NCBI RefSeq assembly: GCF_006715045.1 | Contig: NZ_VFML01000001.1 | Coordinates: 62,001 to 126,000 of the forward strand | Origin: Amycolatopsis cihanbeyliensis | GTDB lineage: Bacteria > Actinomycetota > Actinomycetes > Mycobacteriales > Pseudonocardiaceae | DNA length: 64,000 bases | Direction: 5' to 3' | Shown: one piece after another, positions 11,700 to 20,645 of the stretch | How the letters are laid out: the number at the start of each line of letters is the position of its first letter | Numbering within the stretch: position 1 is the stretch's first letter | Notes under the pieces: model-generated | What the model was told of the DNA's origin: nothing | The model's input: the letters and a program-made list of their open reading frames with translations, nothing else | Database searches by the model: none | Position numbers and translations under genes: made by a program

Positions 11700-12461
11700 T
11701 CATGTGCGGATCACCGTCGGGCCGCGGGACTCGATCTCAGCGGCGGTGCGCTCGTCCAGTCCGGTGTCGGTGATGAACGTGTCGACCTCGTTCAGGTCGC
11801 CGAACCGGGCCAGATGATCCGCGCTGAGCTTGGTGTGGTCGGCCAGCAGCACCACCCGCCGGGCCGCGGCGATCATCGCGCGTTTCACCGCAGCCTCGGC
11901 CTGGTCGGGTGTGGTGAGCCCGCGCTCGACCGAGATCCCGTTCGTGGCGAGAAAGGCGATCTCCACATAGCTCTGCCCCAGTGCGTCCAGCGCCCACGGG
12001 TCCACGCAGGCGAGCGTGCGGCCGCGGATCCGGCCACCGATGAACAGCACGTTGAGGTGGGACCGGGTGGCCACCGACAGGGCGGTCGGCAGCGCGTTGG
12101 TGAGCACCGTCAGCTTCCGGTCTCCGGGCAGGATCTCCGCCAGGCGCGCGGTCGTGGATCCCGCGTCGAGCAGGATGGCGCCCTCCTCGGGCACCTCAGC
12201 CAGCGCCGCCTTGGCGATCCGGTCCTTCTCCGCGGTCAGCAGTTCGTCCCTTGCCGCGAGTGCGGGCTCGAAACCCAGGCGTTCCACCGGAATCGCGCCA
12301 CCGTGCACCCGGCGCAGGAGCCCGTGCCGTTCCAGGACGGAGAGGTCCCGCCGGATCGTCTCGCCGGTCACCGTCAGTTCCGCCGACAGTTCAGCGACAT
12401 CGACCCGGCCCACCCGGCGGGCGTGGTCCACGATGTGCTGCTGGCGCTCTTCCGCATACAT
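11700..12461 (-). CDS. DeoR-family transcriptional regulator
   Basis: A 253-residue DeoR-type repressor. The N-terminal winged helix (residues 1-60) has the family pattern ETIRRDLSVLERHGLLRRVHGG. A sugar-phosphate-sensing DeoR C-terminal domain (about 75-235) follows, with GSTT and TNG motifs. Such proteins repress sugar operons and are released by a phosphorylated sugar. It is the first gene of the minus-strand PTS operon, with 137 bases to the permease gene, and is divergent from the ABC operon. It is the natural candidate to control both. Confidence 0.9.
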   Translation of the reverse strand: MYAEERQQHIVDHARRVGRVDVAELSAELTVTGETIRRDLSVLERHGLLRRVHGGAIPVERLGFEPALAARDELLTAEKDRIAKAALAEVPEEGAILLDAGSTTARLAEILPGDRKLTVLTNALPTALSVATRSHLNVLFIGGRIRGRTLACVDPWALDALGQSYVEIAFLATNGISVERGLTTPDQAEAAVKRAMIAAARRVVLLADHTKLSADHLARFGDLNEVDTFITDTGLDERTAAEIESRGPTVIRT

Positions 12462-12487
12462 GTGGCTTTACCACCCAAGGAATCTGT

Positions 12488-12505
12488 AAGTACTACTGTG
12501 TACTT
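12488..12505. promoter_or_regulatory. Inverted repeat upstream of the DeoR-family gene
   Basis: AAGTAC, six bases, GTACTT: a perfect 6-bp inverted repeat starting 27 bases upstream of the regulator's start codon. It could be an autoregulatory operator. It differs from the two palindromes nearer the ABC operon, so a different protein may bind it. Confidence 0.35.
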
Positions 12506-12748
12506 GGTCTCACCTTTGAAAGTCAAGACGTGTGCTGGTCCGGCCGGTGGGCCCGTTTCCTGGGGATTGCCCCAGTCGGGTGTCGAGCACGCTGGGGGTA
12601 CCGAGTGTGGCGCCGAGTGAACTGAGAGGTACGTGCGGCACCGGAGAGGTACCGGGAGGTGCCGGCACCCTCCGGCTCCCCGGGGTCGTGTTTCCACTGT
12701 GGACGCACGAAACCGGTGGACGATTAACTTCGAACCGGGGCAGGTAAA

Positions 12749-12762
12749 TGCTCATATGAGCA
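12749..12762. promoter_or_regulatory. Palindromic operator candidate, copy 1
   Basis: TGCTCATATGAGCA is a perfect 14-bp palindrome in the region between the DeoR gene and the ABC operon. An identical copy lies 97 bases downstream. Two identical palindromes before one operon are typical of a repressor that binds cooperatively. Confidence 0.55.
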
Positions 12763-12845
12763 GCTAAATCTCGTTATGGCATACTCCCTTGACCGAGTTT
12801 GTCTGCCGAAGTTCACTTTTCCCGTCGCTCACACGTACAAGGAAG

Positions 12846-12859
12846 TGCTCATATGAGCA
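12846..12859. promoter_or_regulatory. Palindromic operator candidate, copy 2
   Basis: A second exact copy of TGCTCATATGAGCA, about 15 bases before the chosen start codon of the sugar-binding protein. A protein bound here would cover the ribosome-binding region or block elongation. The site also contains an in-frame ATG (12853), which would place the start inside the operator. Confidence 0.55.
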
Positions 12860-12873
12860 AGACGGAGGACATC

Positions 12874-14247
12874 ATGGCATATGGTTTCCGGCGAACGGGA
12901 CCCGGTCCCGCGCTCGGGATCTCCTTCGCCGCCACCGTCGCGCTGCTGGCGAGTTCCTGCGCCGGCGCCGGCGGTGGCGGCGACTCGGGGGACGGGGGCG
13001 CGACCGTCACCATCGCGACGGTCGCCAACCCGCAGATGCAGGACATCGAGAAGCTGACGCCGAAGTTCAACGAGCAGCATCCGGATATCAACATCGAGTT
13101 CGTGACACTGCCGGAGAACGAGTTGCGGGACCGTGTCACGCAGGACATCGCGACGCAGGCGGGCCAGTACGACGTCGTCACCATCGGCACCTACGAAACG
13201 CCGATCTGGGCGGAGAACGGCTGGCTGACCGGGCTGGACGAGTACGCGAGCCAGGGCGGCTACGACCCGGCGGACATCATCGGCCCGGTCCGGGAGGCGC
13301 TGTCCTTCGAGGACCAGATGTACGCCGCGCCGTTCTACGGCGAGTCGTCCTTCCTGATGTATCGCAAGGATCTGTTCGAGCAGGCCGGGCTCACCATGCC
13401 CGAGCAGCCGACCTGGGAGGACGTGGCCGGTTTCGCCGAGCGGCTCGACAACGATGCCGAGCAGCGGGCCGGGATCTGCCTGCGCGGGCTGCCCGGGTGG
13501 GGTGAGGTGCTCGCCCCGCTGAACTCGCTCATCCTGACCTACGGTGGCCAGTGGTACGACGAGAACTGGGACGCCAAACTCGATTCCCCGCAGGTCAAGG
13601 AGGCGGCCCAGTTCTATGTGGACCTGGTGCGTGAGCACGGGCAGCCGGGAGCGCCGAACGCCGGGTTCTCCGAGTGCCTGACCTCGATGGCGCAGGGTAA
13701 CTCCGCGATGTGGTACGACGCCACGGTGGCCGCGGGTTCGCTGGAGGACTCGAGCACCAGCACGGTGGCGGGCGAGATCGGGTACGCGCCGGCCCCGACG
13801 ATGGAGACCGACCACGCCGGCTGGCTGTGGGCGTGGTCGCTGGCGATCCCGGAGACCTCGGACGCCAAGGACGCCGCGTGGGAGTTCGTCTCCTGGGCGA
13901 CATCGAAGGAGTACCACCGGTTGGTGGGTGAGGAACTCGGCTGGACGAGGGTGCCGCCGGGCAGCAGGCTCTCCACCTACGAGATCCCGGAGTACCAGGA
14001 GGCCGCGGGCCAGTTCGCCGAACCGACGCTGGACGCGATCCAGAACGTGGACGTCAACCAGCCCGGGGTGCACCCGCAGCCGTGGACCGGGGTGCAGTAC
14101 GTCGCGATCCCGGAGTTCCAGGACCTGGGGACGAAGGTCTCCCAGGAGATCTCCGCGGCCATCGCCGGGCAGCAGTCCGTGGACGAGGCGCTGGCGAAGG
14201 CCCAGGGATACGCGGAGGAGACCGCCAAGGAGGGCGGGTACAAGTAA
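12874..14247 (+). CDS. ABC transporter sugar (polyol)-binding lipoprotein
   Basis: A 457-residue family 1 extracellular solute-binding protein. The signal peptide ends in the lipobox LASSC, near residue 27 from this start, followed by a Gly/Ser-rich tether. The body shows the usual family segment ESSFLMYRKDLFEQAG. The closest recollected relatives are sorbitol/mannitol binding proteins (SmoE type), consistent with the neighbouring PTS hexitol operon. ATG 12874 was chosen because GGAGG lies six bases upstream. ATG 12853 is in frame and also possible. The gene overlaps the next permease gene by TAATG. Confidence 0.9.
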   Translation: MAYGFRRTGPGPALGISFAATVALLASSCAGAGGGGDSGDGGATVTIATVANPQMQDIEKLTPKFNEQHPDINIEFVTLPENELRDRVTQDIATQAGQYDVVTIGTYETPIWAENGWLTGLDEYASQGGYDPADIIGPVREALSFEDQMYAAPFYGESSFLMYRKDLFEQAGLTMPEQPTWEDVAGFAERLDNDAEQRAGICLRGLPGWGEVLAPLNSLILTYGGQWYDENWDAKLDSPQVKEAAQFYVDLVREHGQPGAPNAGFSECLTSMAQGNSAMWYDATVAAGSLEDSSTSTVAGEIGYAPAPTMETDHAGWLWAWSLAIPETSDAKDAAWEFVSWATSKEYHRLVGEELGWTRVPPGSRLSTYEIPEYQEAAGQFAEPTLDAIQNVDVNQPGVHPQPWTGVQYVAIPEFQDLGTKVSQEISAAIAGQQSVDEALAKAQGYAEETAKEGGYK

Positions 14248-15182
14248 TGAGTGCCGATCTCGCCACGGCGGCGTCCCTTCCGGGGCGCCGCCGCGCTCCC
14301 CGCAAACCCGGCGCGGCGACCCGCTGGAAGCTTCGCGGTCCGCTGCTGCCCGCGCTGGCCATCGTCATCCTGCTGACCCAGATCCCGCTGCTGGTGACGC
14401 TCTACTACAGCCTGTTCTCGCGGAACCTGCTGCGACCCGGATCGACCGAGTTCGTCGGGCTGGACAACTACGCGAAGGTGTTCACCGACGGGCTCTTCCG
14501 CAACGCGGTGCTCAACACGGTCGTGCTCACCGCGGGTACGGTGCTGTTCTCCATCGTGTGCGGTACGGCGCTCGCGGTTCTGCTGGACAAGAAGTTCTTC
14601 GGCCGCAGCATCGTGCGCACCCTGCTGATCACCCCGTTCCTGGTGATGCCGACGGCGGCCGCGTTGCTGTGGAAGACCTCCATGTTCAACGCGGTGTTCG
14701 GCATGCTCAACTGGGTGCTGTCGCCGTTCGGCGTGGAGGACATCGACTGGGTCAGCCAGTTCCCGATGGCTTCGGTGATCCTGGTGCTCACCTGGCAGTG
14801 GACCCCGTTCATGATGCTGATCGTGCTGGCCGGCCTGCAGAGCCAGTCCCCGGAGGTGCTCGAGGCCGCCAGGGTGGACGGCGCGGGTGGCTGGGCCACC
14901 TTCTGGCAGATCACCATGCCGCACCTGCGGCAGTTCATCGAGCTGGCGATCCTGCTCGGGTCGATCTTCATCGTGCAGACCTTCGACGCGATTTTCATGA
15001 TCACGCAGGGCGGGCCGGGGCAGGCGACCACCAACCTGCCGTACTTCATCTACCAGCAGACCTTCCGCGCGTTCGACGTCGGTGAGTCGGCCGCGGCCGG
15101 TGTCATCGTCGTCGTGGCGACCATCGTGATCGCCACCTTCGCGTTGCGGGTGATCTCCCGCCTGTTCCGAGAGGAGGGGTGA
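14247..15182 (+). CDS. ABC sugar transporter permease, subunit 1
   Basis: A 311-residue inner-membrane permease of the MalF/SmoF type. A basic N-terminal tail is followed by about six hydrophobic segments. The EAA loop that contacts the ATPase reads EVLEAARVDGAGGWATFWQI, near residue 210. The start ATG shares bases with the stop of the binding-protein gene. No ATPase gene lies in this operon. Actinomycete sugar importers often share a distant multitask ATPase (MsiK), so this is expected. Confidence 0.92.
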   Translation: MSADLATAASLPGRRRAPRKPGAATRWKLRGPLLPALAIVILLTQIPLLVTLYYSLFSRNLLRPGSTEFVGLDNYAKVFTDGLFRNAVLNTVVLTAGTVLFSIVCGTALAVLLDKKFFGRSIVRTLLITPFLVMPTAAALLWKTSMFNAVFGMLNWVLSPFGVEDIDWVSQFPMASVILVLTWQWTPFMMLIVLAGLQSQSPEVLEAARVDGAGGWATFWQITMPHLRQFIELAILLGSIFIVQTFDAIFMITQGGPGQATTNLPYFIYQQTFRAFDVGESAAAGVIVVVATIVIATFALRVISRLFREEG

Positions 15183-16090
15183 GCGTGTCACATCTCGCCC
15201 CCGCTTCCCCGCGGCCCGCGGCACGGAAGGATGTCGTGCCCCCGACCGGCAAGCAACCGGGCAAACCCCGGCGCCGTCGCCGCAGGTTCGGCAGCCCGTG
15301 GCTGGCGTTGCTGGCCTGGGCCGTGGGACTGATCGTGTTCTTCCCGGTGCTGTGGATGTTCCTCACCGGGTTCAAGCAGGAGTCACAGGCTTCCACCGAC
15401 CCGCCCACGTTCTTCTTCGAGCCGACCCTCGAGCAGTACCGGGCGATCCTCGGGCGGGACTTCGGCCCGTACTTCCTCAACTCGCTGAGCGCGACGCTCA
15501 TCTCCACGGCGCTGGTGATCGTGCTGGGTACCCCGGCGGCCTACGCGCTGTCCCTTGCGAAGATCCCGCGCTGGCGGGACTCGCTGTTCTTCTTCATCTC
15601 CACCCGGATGATGCCGGTCGTGGCGATCATCCTGCCGCTGTACATCATCGCGAAGAACCTGAACCTGCTCGACAACGTGACGATGCTGGCGCTGGTCTAC
15701 ACCGTGATGAACCTGCCCATCGCGGTGTGGATGATCCGCTCCTTCCTGATCGAGATTCCCGGTGAGGTACTCGAGGCCGCGCGGGTGGACGGGGCCTCGC
15801 GCCTCACCGAGATGCGGCGGATCATCCTCCCGATGATCGCACCCGGGCTGGCCGCGACGGCACTGATCTGTTTTATCTTCGCCTGGAACGAGTTCTTCTT
15901 CGCGGTCAGCCTGACCGCGACCCAGGCGCCGACCGTGCCGGTCTTCCTCGTCGGCTTCATCACCAGCGAGGGCCTGTTCTGGGCCCGCCTCTCGGCGGCC
16001 TCCACCATGGCCGCCCTGCCGGTGATCCTGGCCGGGTGGGCCGCGCAGAAGTGGCTCGTGCGCGGGCTTTCCCTCGGCGCGGTGAAGTAG
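15179..16090 (+). CDS. ABC sugar transporter permease, subunit 2
   Basis: A 303-residue permease of the MalG/SmoG type, partner of the preceding gene. It has a long basic, proline-rich N-terminal tail, six hydrophobic segments and an EAA loop (EVLEAARVDGASRLTEM). A GTG at 15179 overlaps the previous stop. The GTG at 15185, with a better-spaced GAGGAGGGG upstream, is an equally good start. Its own stop overlaps the GTG of the phosphatase gene, so four genes are read as one coupled unit. Confidence 0.92.
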   Translation: MSVSHLAPASPRPAARKDVVPPTGKQPGKPRRRRRRFGSPWLALLAWAVGLIVFFPVLWMFLTGFKQESQASTDPPTFFFEPTLEQYRAILGRDFGPYFLNSLSATLISTALVIVLGTPAAYALSLAKIPRWRDSLFFFISTRMMPVVAIILPLYIIAKNLNLLDNVTMLALVYTVMNLPIAVWMIRSFLIEIPGEVLEAARVDGASRLTEMRRIILPMIAPGLAATALICFIFAWNEFFFAVSLTATQAPTVPVFLVGFITSEGLFWARLSAASTMAALPVILAGWAAQKWLVRGLSLGAVK

Positions 16091-16863
16091 TGCGCGAGAT
16101 CGGGGCGGAACTCGTGCGTACCGCGCTGCTGGCCGGGGAGGCGGCGGGCAGCCTGCTGCGTACCCGGCAGGCGGGGGTGCGGCAGGCCGCGACCAAGTCC
16201 AGCCCCACCGATCCGGTCACCGAGGCCGACCGGGCAGCCGAGCGGACCGTGGTGGACCTCCTCCGCCTGCGGCGTCCCGAGGACGCCGTACTGGCGGAGG
16301 AGGGCACCCTGCTGCCCGGCACGAGCGGTTACCGGTGGGTGATCGACCCGCTGGACGGCACCGTGAACTACCTCTACCAGCGCGCGGGCTGGGCGGTGAG
16401 CGTGGCGGTGGAGGACGCGGACGGCGCCGTCGCCGGCGTGGTGGTGGATCCGGTGCTCGGGGAGACGTTCCACGCGGTGCGGGGAGGGGGTGCCTACCTC
16501 GGTGACCGGCGGCTCCGGGTGAACGAGCCGGTTCCGCTCGACCGGGCACTGGTCAGCACCGGCTTCTCCTACCACCCGCGGTCCCGGGAGCGGCAGGGCA
16601 GGCTGGTGACCGGGTTGTTGCCTGCCGTGCGCGACATCCGGCGGACCGGTACCTGCGCGGGGGATCTGTGCGCGCTGGCCGCCGGCCGGGTGGACGCCTT
16701 CCTCGAGGACGAGCTGTCGCACTGGGACTGGGCCGCGGGCGCGCTCATCGCCACCGAGGCCGGGGCCGTGATCAGCGACCTGCGTCCGGCGCAGGAGCGG
16801 CACGGGTTGCTGGCCGCGGGTCCGGCCCTGCACGCCGAGTTGGGGAAGCTGGCCGAGAGCTGA
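16090..16863 (+). CDS. Inositol-monophosphatase-family sugar phosphatase
   Basis: A 257-residue IMPase/HisN-family enzyme. The metal-site motifs are visible: DPVTEAD, an E-E-G pattern, IDPLDGTVNY near residue 80, and the C-terminal W-D-W-A-A-G. The family removes phosphate from inositol, histidinol or sugar phosphates with Mg2+. The GTG start overlaps the permease stop (TAGTG). A longer reading to GTG 16036 would run into the permease gene. Co-transcription with a polyol importer suggests dephosphorylation of a sugar or polyol phosphate. Whether it acts on the product of the neighbouring PTS is inference. Confidence 0.85.
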   Translation: MREIGAELVRTALLAGEAAGSLLRTRQAGVRQAATKSSPTDPVTEADRAAERTVVDLLRLRRPEDAVLAEEGTLLPGTSGYRWVIDPLDGTVNYLYQRAGWAVSVAVEDADGAVAGVVVDPVLGETFHAVRGGGAYLGDRRLRVNEPVPLDRALVSTGFSYHPRSRERQGRLVTGLLPAVRDIRRTGTCAGDLCALAAGRVDAFLEDELSHWDWAAGALIATEAGAVISDLRPAQERHGLLAAGPALHAELGKLAES

Positions 16864-16930
16864 TCGGGGGTACTTTCGAAAGGCCGCGGATAATTTCTAC
16901 CGCCGAACGGGTTATTCCCGAATGCGCGAA

Positions 16931-16950
16931 CCGGGCCGCGATTGGCCCGG
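16931..16950 (+). terminator. Hairpin after the ABC/phosphatase operon
   Basis: CCGGGCC, six-base loop, GGCCCGG. It lies 67 bases after the phosphatase stop and directly before a promoter, so it probably ends the polyol-transport operon. Confidence 0.5.
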
Positions 16951-16952
16951 TG

Positions 16953-16981
16953 TTGACAGCGAACCGGTGAGCAAGGATAGT
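16953..16981 (+). promoter_or_regulatory. SigA-type promoter for the HAF-repeat gene
   Basis: TTGACA, 17 bases, GATAGT. The -35 is a perfect match and the -10 is good, at standard spacing. Transcription would begin near 16988, leaving a leader of about 100 bases before the start codon at 17092. This is the clearest housekeeping promoter in the window. Confidence 0.65.
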
Positions 16982-17091
16982 GAAATCATTGACTACTGGG
17001 GATCATGTTTGCGCGGCCAAAGTCTGCCATTGTGGGCGTTTCGGAATCAGTTTATCGATTCTTCGTCGAGGTATGAGGAAAGGACGCGGTG

Positions 17092-18120
17092 ATGCGAATC
17101 CTGGCTGGCGTGCTCACGACGCTGGCGTTGACCGCGGGCCTGGCCACCGCGGCCCCGGCCGCGGCCACGGCCGAGCGAAGTGCGGCGTACGCGGTCAACG
17201 ACGACGGGATCATCATCGGCAGTGTCGGCGACGCGGCGGCGCGATGGGATACCGGCGGCTCCCTCGGGAAGCTCGAAACCCTGCCGAACAGCATCGTCAC
17301 CCACGCGAACGGGATCAACGGCAGCGGCACGATCGTCGGTACCGACTACGTCGGTGACCAGCAACAGGTGGCCGTGCGGTGGGATGCCGACGGCGCCATC
17401 AGCGAGCTGGGCGGCCACGACGCCGTCTACAGCTCGGCCCGCGCCGTCAACGACGCCGGCGTGACCGTCGGCGATATCGGCGGTTTCACCTCGGGGTCCG
17501 CGGTGCGCTGGGACGGCGAGGGCCGGCTCGCCAGGCTGGACACCCCGTCCGGCTACGTCAGGGCCACCGCGCGGGCGGTGAACGACTCCGGTGCGATCGC
17601 CGGGTACCTCTCGACCGGCGGTTCCGAGCCCGGAACCAACCGGACCCGGGCGGTGCGGTGGAACAGCGATGGCGCCGCCACCATCCTGCCCGGGCTGCCC
17701 GATGGCGGCAGCAGCTACGCCCTCGGGATCGGCCGGGACGGTACCGTCATCGGTGAGGCCGAGGACGCGGCGGGCAACGGCCACGCCGTGCGGTGGGACG
17801 GGAACGGTGACCTCACCCGGCTGGCCACCCTCCCCGGCGACACGGTGAGCTCGGCCTCGGCGATCAACGACGACGGGGTGATCGTCGGCTACACCACGAC
17901 CCCGGATCGCGCCCGCGTGCACCCGGTGCGCTGGGACGGAAACGGAACCGTTCGCGAGCTCGCCACGCGGCCGGGGGACACCTCGGGCGTGGCCGAGGGG
18001 ATCAACGGCAGCGGCGTGATCGTCGGCTACACGCTGGACGGTGACCGGACGGCGACCGCGGTCCGGTGGAACCGCGACGGCACCATCGGCGAACTCGGCG
18101 GGAACCGCGGGACACCGTGA
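17092..18120 (+). CDS. Secreted HAF-repeat protein
   Basis: A 342-residue exported protein. Residues 1 to about 26 form a signal peptide (basic MR, hydrophobic core, Ala-rich cleavage region). The remainder consists of about seven repeats of 45-50 residues alternating a VND.G.I.G segment with a VRWD..G.....L segment, the pattern of HAF (extracellular, beta-propeller-like) repeats. The family has no assigned enzyme activity and its role is unknown. ATG 17092 was preferred to the adjacent GTG 17089 because of the GAAAGGA seven bases upstream. The gene has its own promoter and stands alone. Confidence 0.8.
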   Translation: MRILAGVLTTLALTAGLATAAPAAATAERSAAYAVNDDGIIIGSVGDAAARWDTGGSLGKLETLPNSIVTHANGINGSGTIVGTDYVGDQQQVAVRWDADGAISELGGHDAVYSSARAVNDAGVTVGDIGGFTSGSAVRWDGEGRLARLDTPSGYVRATARAVNDSGAIAGYLSTGGSEPGTNRTRAVRWNSDGAATILPGLPDGGSSYALGIGRDGTVIGEAEDAAGNGHAVRWDGNGDLTRLATLPGDTVSSASAINDDGVIVGYTTTPDRARVHPVRWDGNGTVRELATRPGDTSGVAEGINGSGVIVGYTLDGDRTATAVRWNRDGTIGELGGNRGTP

Positions 18121-18194
18121 CACCCTGGCGGGTGGTGCCTCACGCGTCGAGCCGGTAACGCCGGATCGCCTCGCGCGGGCCCCGGCTGTGCTAC

Positions 18195-18620
18195 CGCCGG
18201 CATCGCCGTCGCCGTGCATCGCGAGCACGGCGACGGTGATCGACTCGGCGTCGATGTGGAAGTGCCTGCGCAGGGCGGTTCGCAGGTCGGATCTGCCGAA
18301 GCCGTCGGTGCCGAGGGAGAGGTAGTCCTTCGGCAGCCAGGGCGCGATCTGATCCGGCACGGCACGCATGAAGTCGCTGACCGCGACCACCGGCCCGGGC
18401 TGCTCGCGCAGGGCGCTGGTGACGTACGGGACCCGTCGCGGCTCGTCCGGGTGCGGCAGGTTCCACTCGTCGCAGTCCATGGCCTCCCGGCGCAACTCGC
18501 TCCAGGATGTCGCCGACCAGACGTCGGCCGCGACGCCCCAGTCCTCGGCGAGCAGGCGCTGCGCCTCCAGCGCCCAGGGCATCGCCACGCCGGAGGCGGA
18601 GTAGCTGGGCCCACTGCCGG
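18195..18620 (-). pseudogene. aceE: 3' fragment of pyruvate dehydrogenase E1 (aceE)
   Basis: Read on the minus strand, this stretch encodes about 140 residues resembling the C-terminus of homodimeric pyruvate dehydrogenase E1. Segments seen include [54 protein letters not shown] and [20 protein letters not shown]. An intact AceE has about 900 residues, so only the last sixth remains. There is no start codon or RBS of its own, and no stop where the family normally ends. It is a relic of a deletion or recombination. A short unrelated reading from about 18670 ([16 protein letters not shown]) abuts its 5' end. Confidence 0.75.
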
Positions 18621-18725
18621 TACACCGGCCAGCCCTCGATCCACTGCCGTACGCCCATCGGCCGCCTTCCGCAGGTCCGCTGCGCCACCGCCCACCGTAA
18701 CTACCCCGGCGGCGGTTCCGGCAAC

Positions 18726-18968
18726 TCACGCGCCGATCCGGTCCAATTCGGCGAGCGCGCCCTCGGCGCCCTCCTCGCCGCGCTCCGCGCTGGTGGCCAG
18801 CGCCTCCCGGAAGTGGGACCGCGCGTCCTCCAGAGTGGCCCACTGCTCCCGGTCGAGGCGGGCTTCCAGCCCGGACTCCACCACCGTGTCGTAGCCACCC
18901 TGGTCGTTGGGTTCGATGGCGTAGCGCATCCCGTCCGGGCGGTGCCAGACCCAGATAGCCAGGGACAT
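18726..18968 (-). CDS. Small hypothetical protein, 80 aa
   Basis: An 80-residue soluble, acidic protein starting [20 protein letters not shown]. The second half is a charged helix rich in Glu, Ala and Arg. No family is recognised. The start overlaps the stop of another short reading frame (ATGA at 18965-18968), which supports real translation. It survives between two gene relics. Confidence 0.55.
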   Translation of the reverse strand: MSLAIWVWHRPDGMRYAIEPNDQGGYDTVVESGLEARLDREQWATLEDARSHFREALATSAERGEEGAEGALAELDRIGA

Positions 18969-19195
18969 CAGCGCGCACTCCCTTCCCGCGGATCTCCGCG
19001 GCCGGTCTCACCCGGCCACAGCGCGTGGGTGTCGGTGTCCTCCCCGGGCGCGGCGTGCGCGTCCCGTCTCCCGGAGTCCCTGCCCGTCAGCAACTCCGGG
19101 CCTCCCCAGGTCGAACGGTCGTCCTGCTCCTCGATCCGGTGCCTGCCCATGGTCGGGAATACCCACCGGCTTCGCCCGGTAAACGGTGGGGTCAC
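18968..19195 (-). CDS. Possible small hypothetical protein, 75 aa
   Basis: A 75-residue reading frame, Arg/Asp/Gly-rich, with no recognised family. Its stop overlaps the start of the 80-residue protein by four bases. The 5' end is doubtful: GTG 19195 or ATG 19150, neither with a good ribosome site. The GTG would overlap the end of the CocE/NonD relic. It may itself be a remnant. Confidence 0.3.
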   Translation of the reverse strand: MTPPFTGRSRWVFPTMGRHRIEEQDDRSTWGGPELLTGRDSGRRDAHAAPGEDTDTHALWPGETGRGDPREGSAR

Positions 19196-20459
19196 AGGTG
19201 GTCACGGGGTACCGTGGCGTCCCAGTTGCGGGACAGCACCCGCGTATCGTCCTCGTACGCGTCGAGCTGGGCGTGGATTCGGAACTCCGCGGCCGTGCAG
19301 GTCAGGATCCGTGCGGGTCACCGCCCGCGCGTTCCACCCGTCCCTGCGGAATCCGGTGGTCCAGGTGACCTCCCCGCGTACCGAGGTGAAGTCCTCGCCC
19401 ACGCTGCTGTAGATCTCCTCGGCGTTCTGGGTCACCTCCAGGCCGATGTCGTCCAGCAGAACGGTCCCGGAGTCCTTGATGACGTGCAGCGCGGAGTGGT
19501 AGTCGATCAGGTCGCGGACCACGTTCCAGCGTTGCCTTCCCGGTTGCAGCTCGGTGACGCGCAGCGGCGGCGCCCCCTCCGGCTCGTCGAACGGGCGTGG
19601 GGCCACCTCGTCGGAGTCGGCAACCGCGCGCATCGGCAGGGACAGCGTCGAGGCGCCGGGGAACACGGTCAGCCGCACCGGCCGTGGCGGCGGCCAGGCC
19701 AGCGGCCAGTACGATGTGGACAGTGAAAGCCGGATGCGGTGGCTGGGAGGGAAGGTCTGGGCCACCCCGTTCAGGGTGATCCGGGCGCGGTACCGCCTAC
19801 CGGGTTCGAGCTCCTCCGGCTCGGCGTCGTCGGCGCGATGGGTCAGGTTGAGCAGGCCGTAGGTCACCCGGGTGGCGCGGCCGTCCGGTGCGACGTCGGA
19901 CAGCCGCGCGGCGACCATCGTGACCGGCCGGTCCACGGTGAACTCGAGGTCGACGGCCGGCGCGCCGAGGACCCCGTGTTTTTCGGCGAGCGTGTCGGTC
20001 TCGAAAACCAGCGACCCGCCGTCCTCCTCGCGCTGGTCGTAGGGCAGGTCGGGGGGAGCGTTGTAGGAGCACCACTTCCCGGCGAGCTGGCCGACCGAAA
20101 GGGGCGACTCGACGGACAGCTCCTGCTGCTCGCGCTCGGGGCTCGCGGCGGCCGACGGCGGGAGGATCCGGTGTGCCGCGAGCCCGTGGCTGACCGTCCG
20201 GACATGCGGGGAGGGCGACGCGGGCTCACCGACCCAGCGGCCGGGGCGTTCCTCGTAGGACGTGGAGGGCGGAACGCTGTCCTGCATCCAGGTACGCGGC
20301 ATCGGTTCGTCCAGCACGCCGTTGTCCTCACCCTTGAGCCAGCGGTCCCACCAGCGCAGAAGTTCCTGCAGGAAACCGATCGCGGGTCCGGGTTCGCCGA
20401 GGTGCGGGTACTTGTGCGACCACGGCCCGATGACCCTTGCGCGGTACGGCCAGCCGCCA
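19192..20459 (-). pseudogene. CocE/NonD-family hydrolase, 5'-truncated and frameshifted
   Basis: Minus-strand remains of an X-Pro-dipeptidyl-peptidase/cocaine-esterase-family hydrolase. What is left starts near IGPWSHKYPHLGEPGPAIGF and LRWWDRWLKG, just after the catalytic region, and runs through the C-terminal jelly-roll domain. The N-terminal alpha/beta-hydrolase part with the nucleophile serine is missing. Near 19305 the frame shifts: before it the protein reads EVTWTTGFRRDGWNARAVT, and the matching continuation EFRIHAQLDAYEDDTRVLS lies in the next frame and ends at a stop at 19192. One extra base explains this. The 5' side abuts an unrelated plus-strand gene end near 20,460. Confidence 0.75.
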
Positions 20460-20596
20460 TGATGCTGGAGGCGACCTTCAAACGGGTGCTGCTGCCGATG
20501 GGTAAGCGCGGGCTGGAACCCAACGTCCCCGGAAGGAAACCCAAGGAGACCATCCAGTTCCAACTGGGAGAGCCCGGAGTCAAGGTCGGCCAGTAG
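20460..20596 (+). pseudogene. Orphan 3' end of an unrecognised gene
   Basis: About 45 residues, MLEATFKRVLLPMGKRGLEP and then a segment ending FQLGEPGVKVGQ, followed by TAG and immediately by a 48-bp palindrome. The composition looks like genuine protein and the position just before a terminator fits a gene end. Everything upstream in this frame is antisense to the CocE/NonD relic. The rest of the gene was probably lost at a recombination junction near 20,460. The family was not recognised. Confidence 0.4.
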
Positions 20597-20597
20597 C

Positions 20598-20645
20598 GAT
20601 CCCGGCAAGCGCACCCCGACGCGTCGGGGTGCGCTTGCCGGGATC
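20598..20645. terminator. 48-bp perfect palindrome (terminator)
   Basis: Two 24-base arms, the first beginning GATCCCGGCAAGCGCACCCC, are exact complements with no loop bases besides the central CG turn. It starts two bases after a TAG stop codon. It probably works as a strong rho-independent terminator, and it insulates the siderophore cluster that starts downstream. Confidence 0.7.

Noticed and set aside
10189..11817. 542-codon plus-strand frame opposite the PTS permease
   Set aside because: His/Arg/Gln-rich shadow; the minus-strand permease has clear EIIC and EIIB motifs.
17047..19011. 654-codon minus-strand frame spanning the HAF gene and the aceE relic
   Set aside because: Only the central part (18195-18620) resembles a protein family. 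The rest is antisense to the HAF repeats, and the frame is open by chance.
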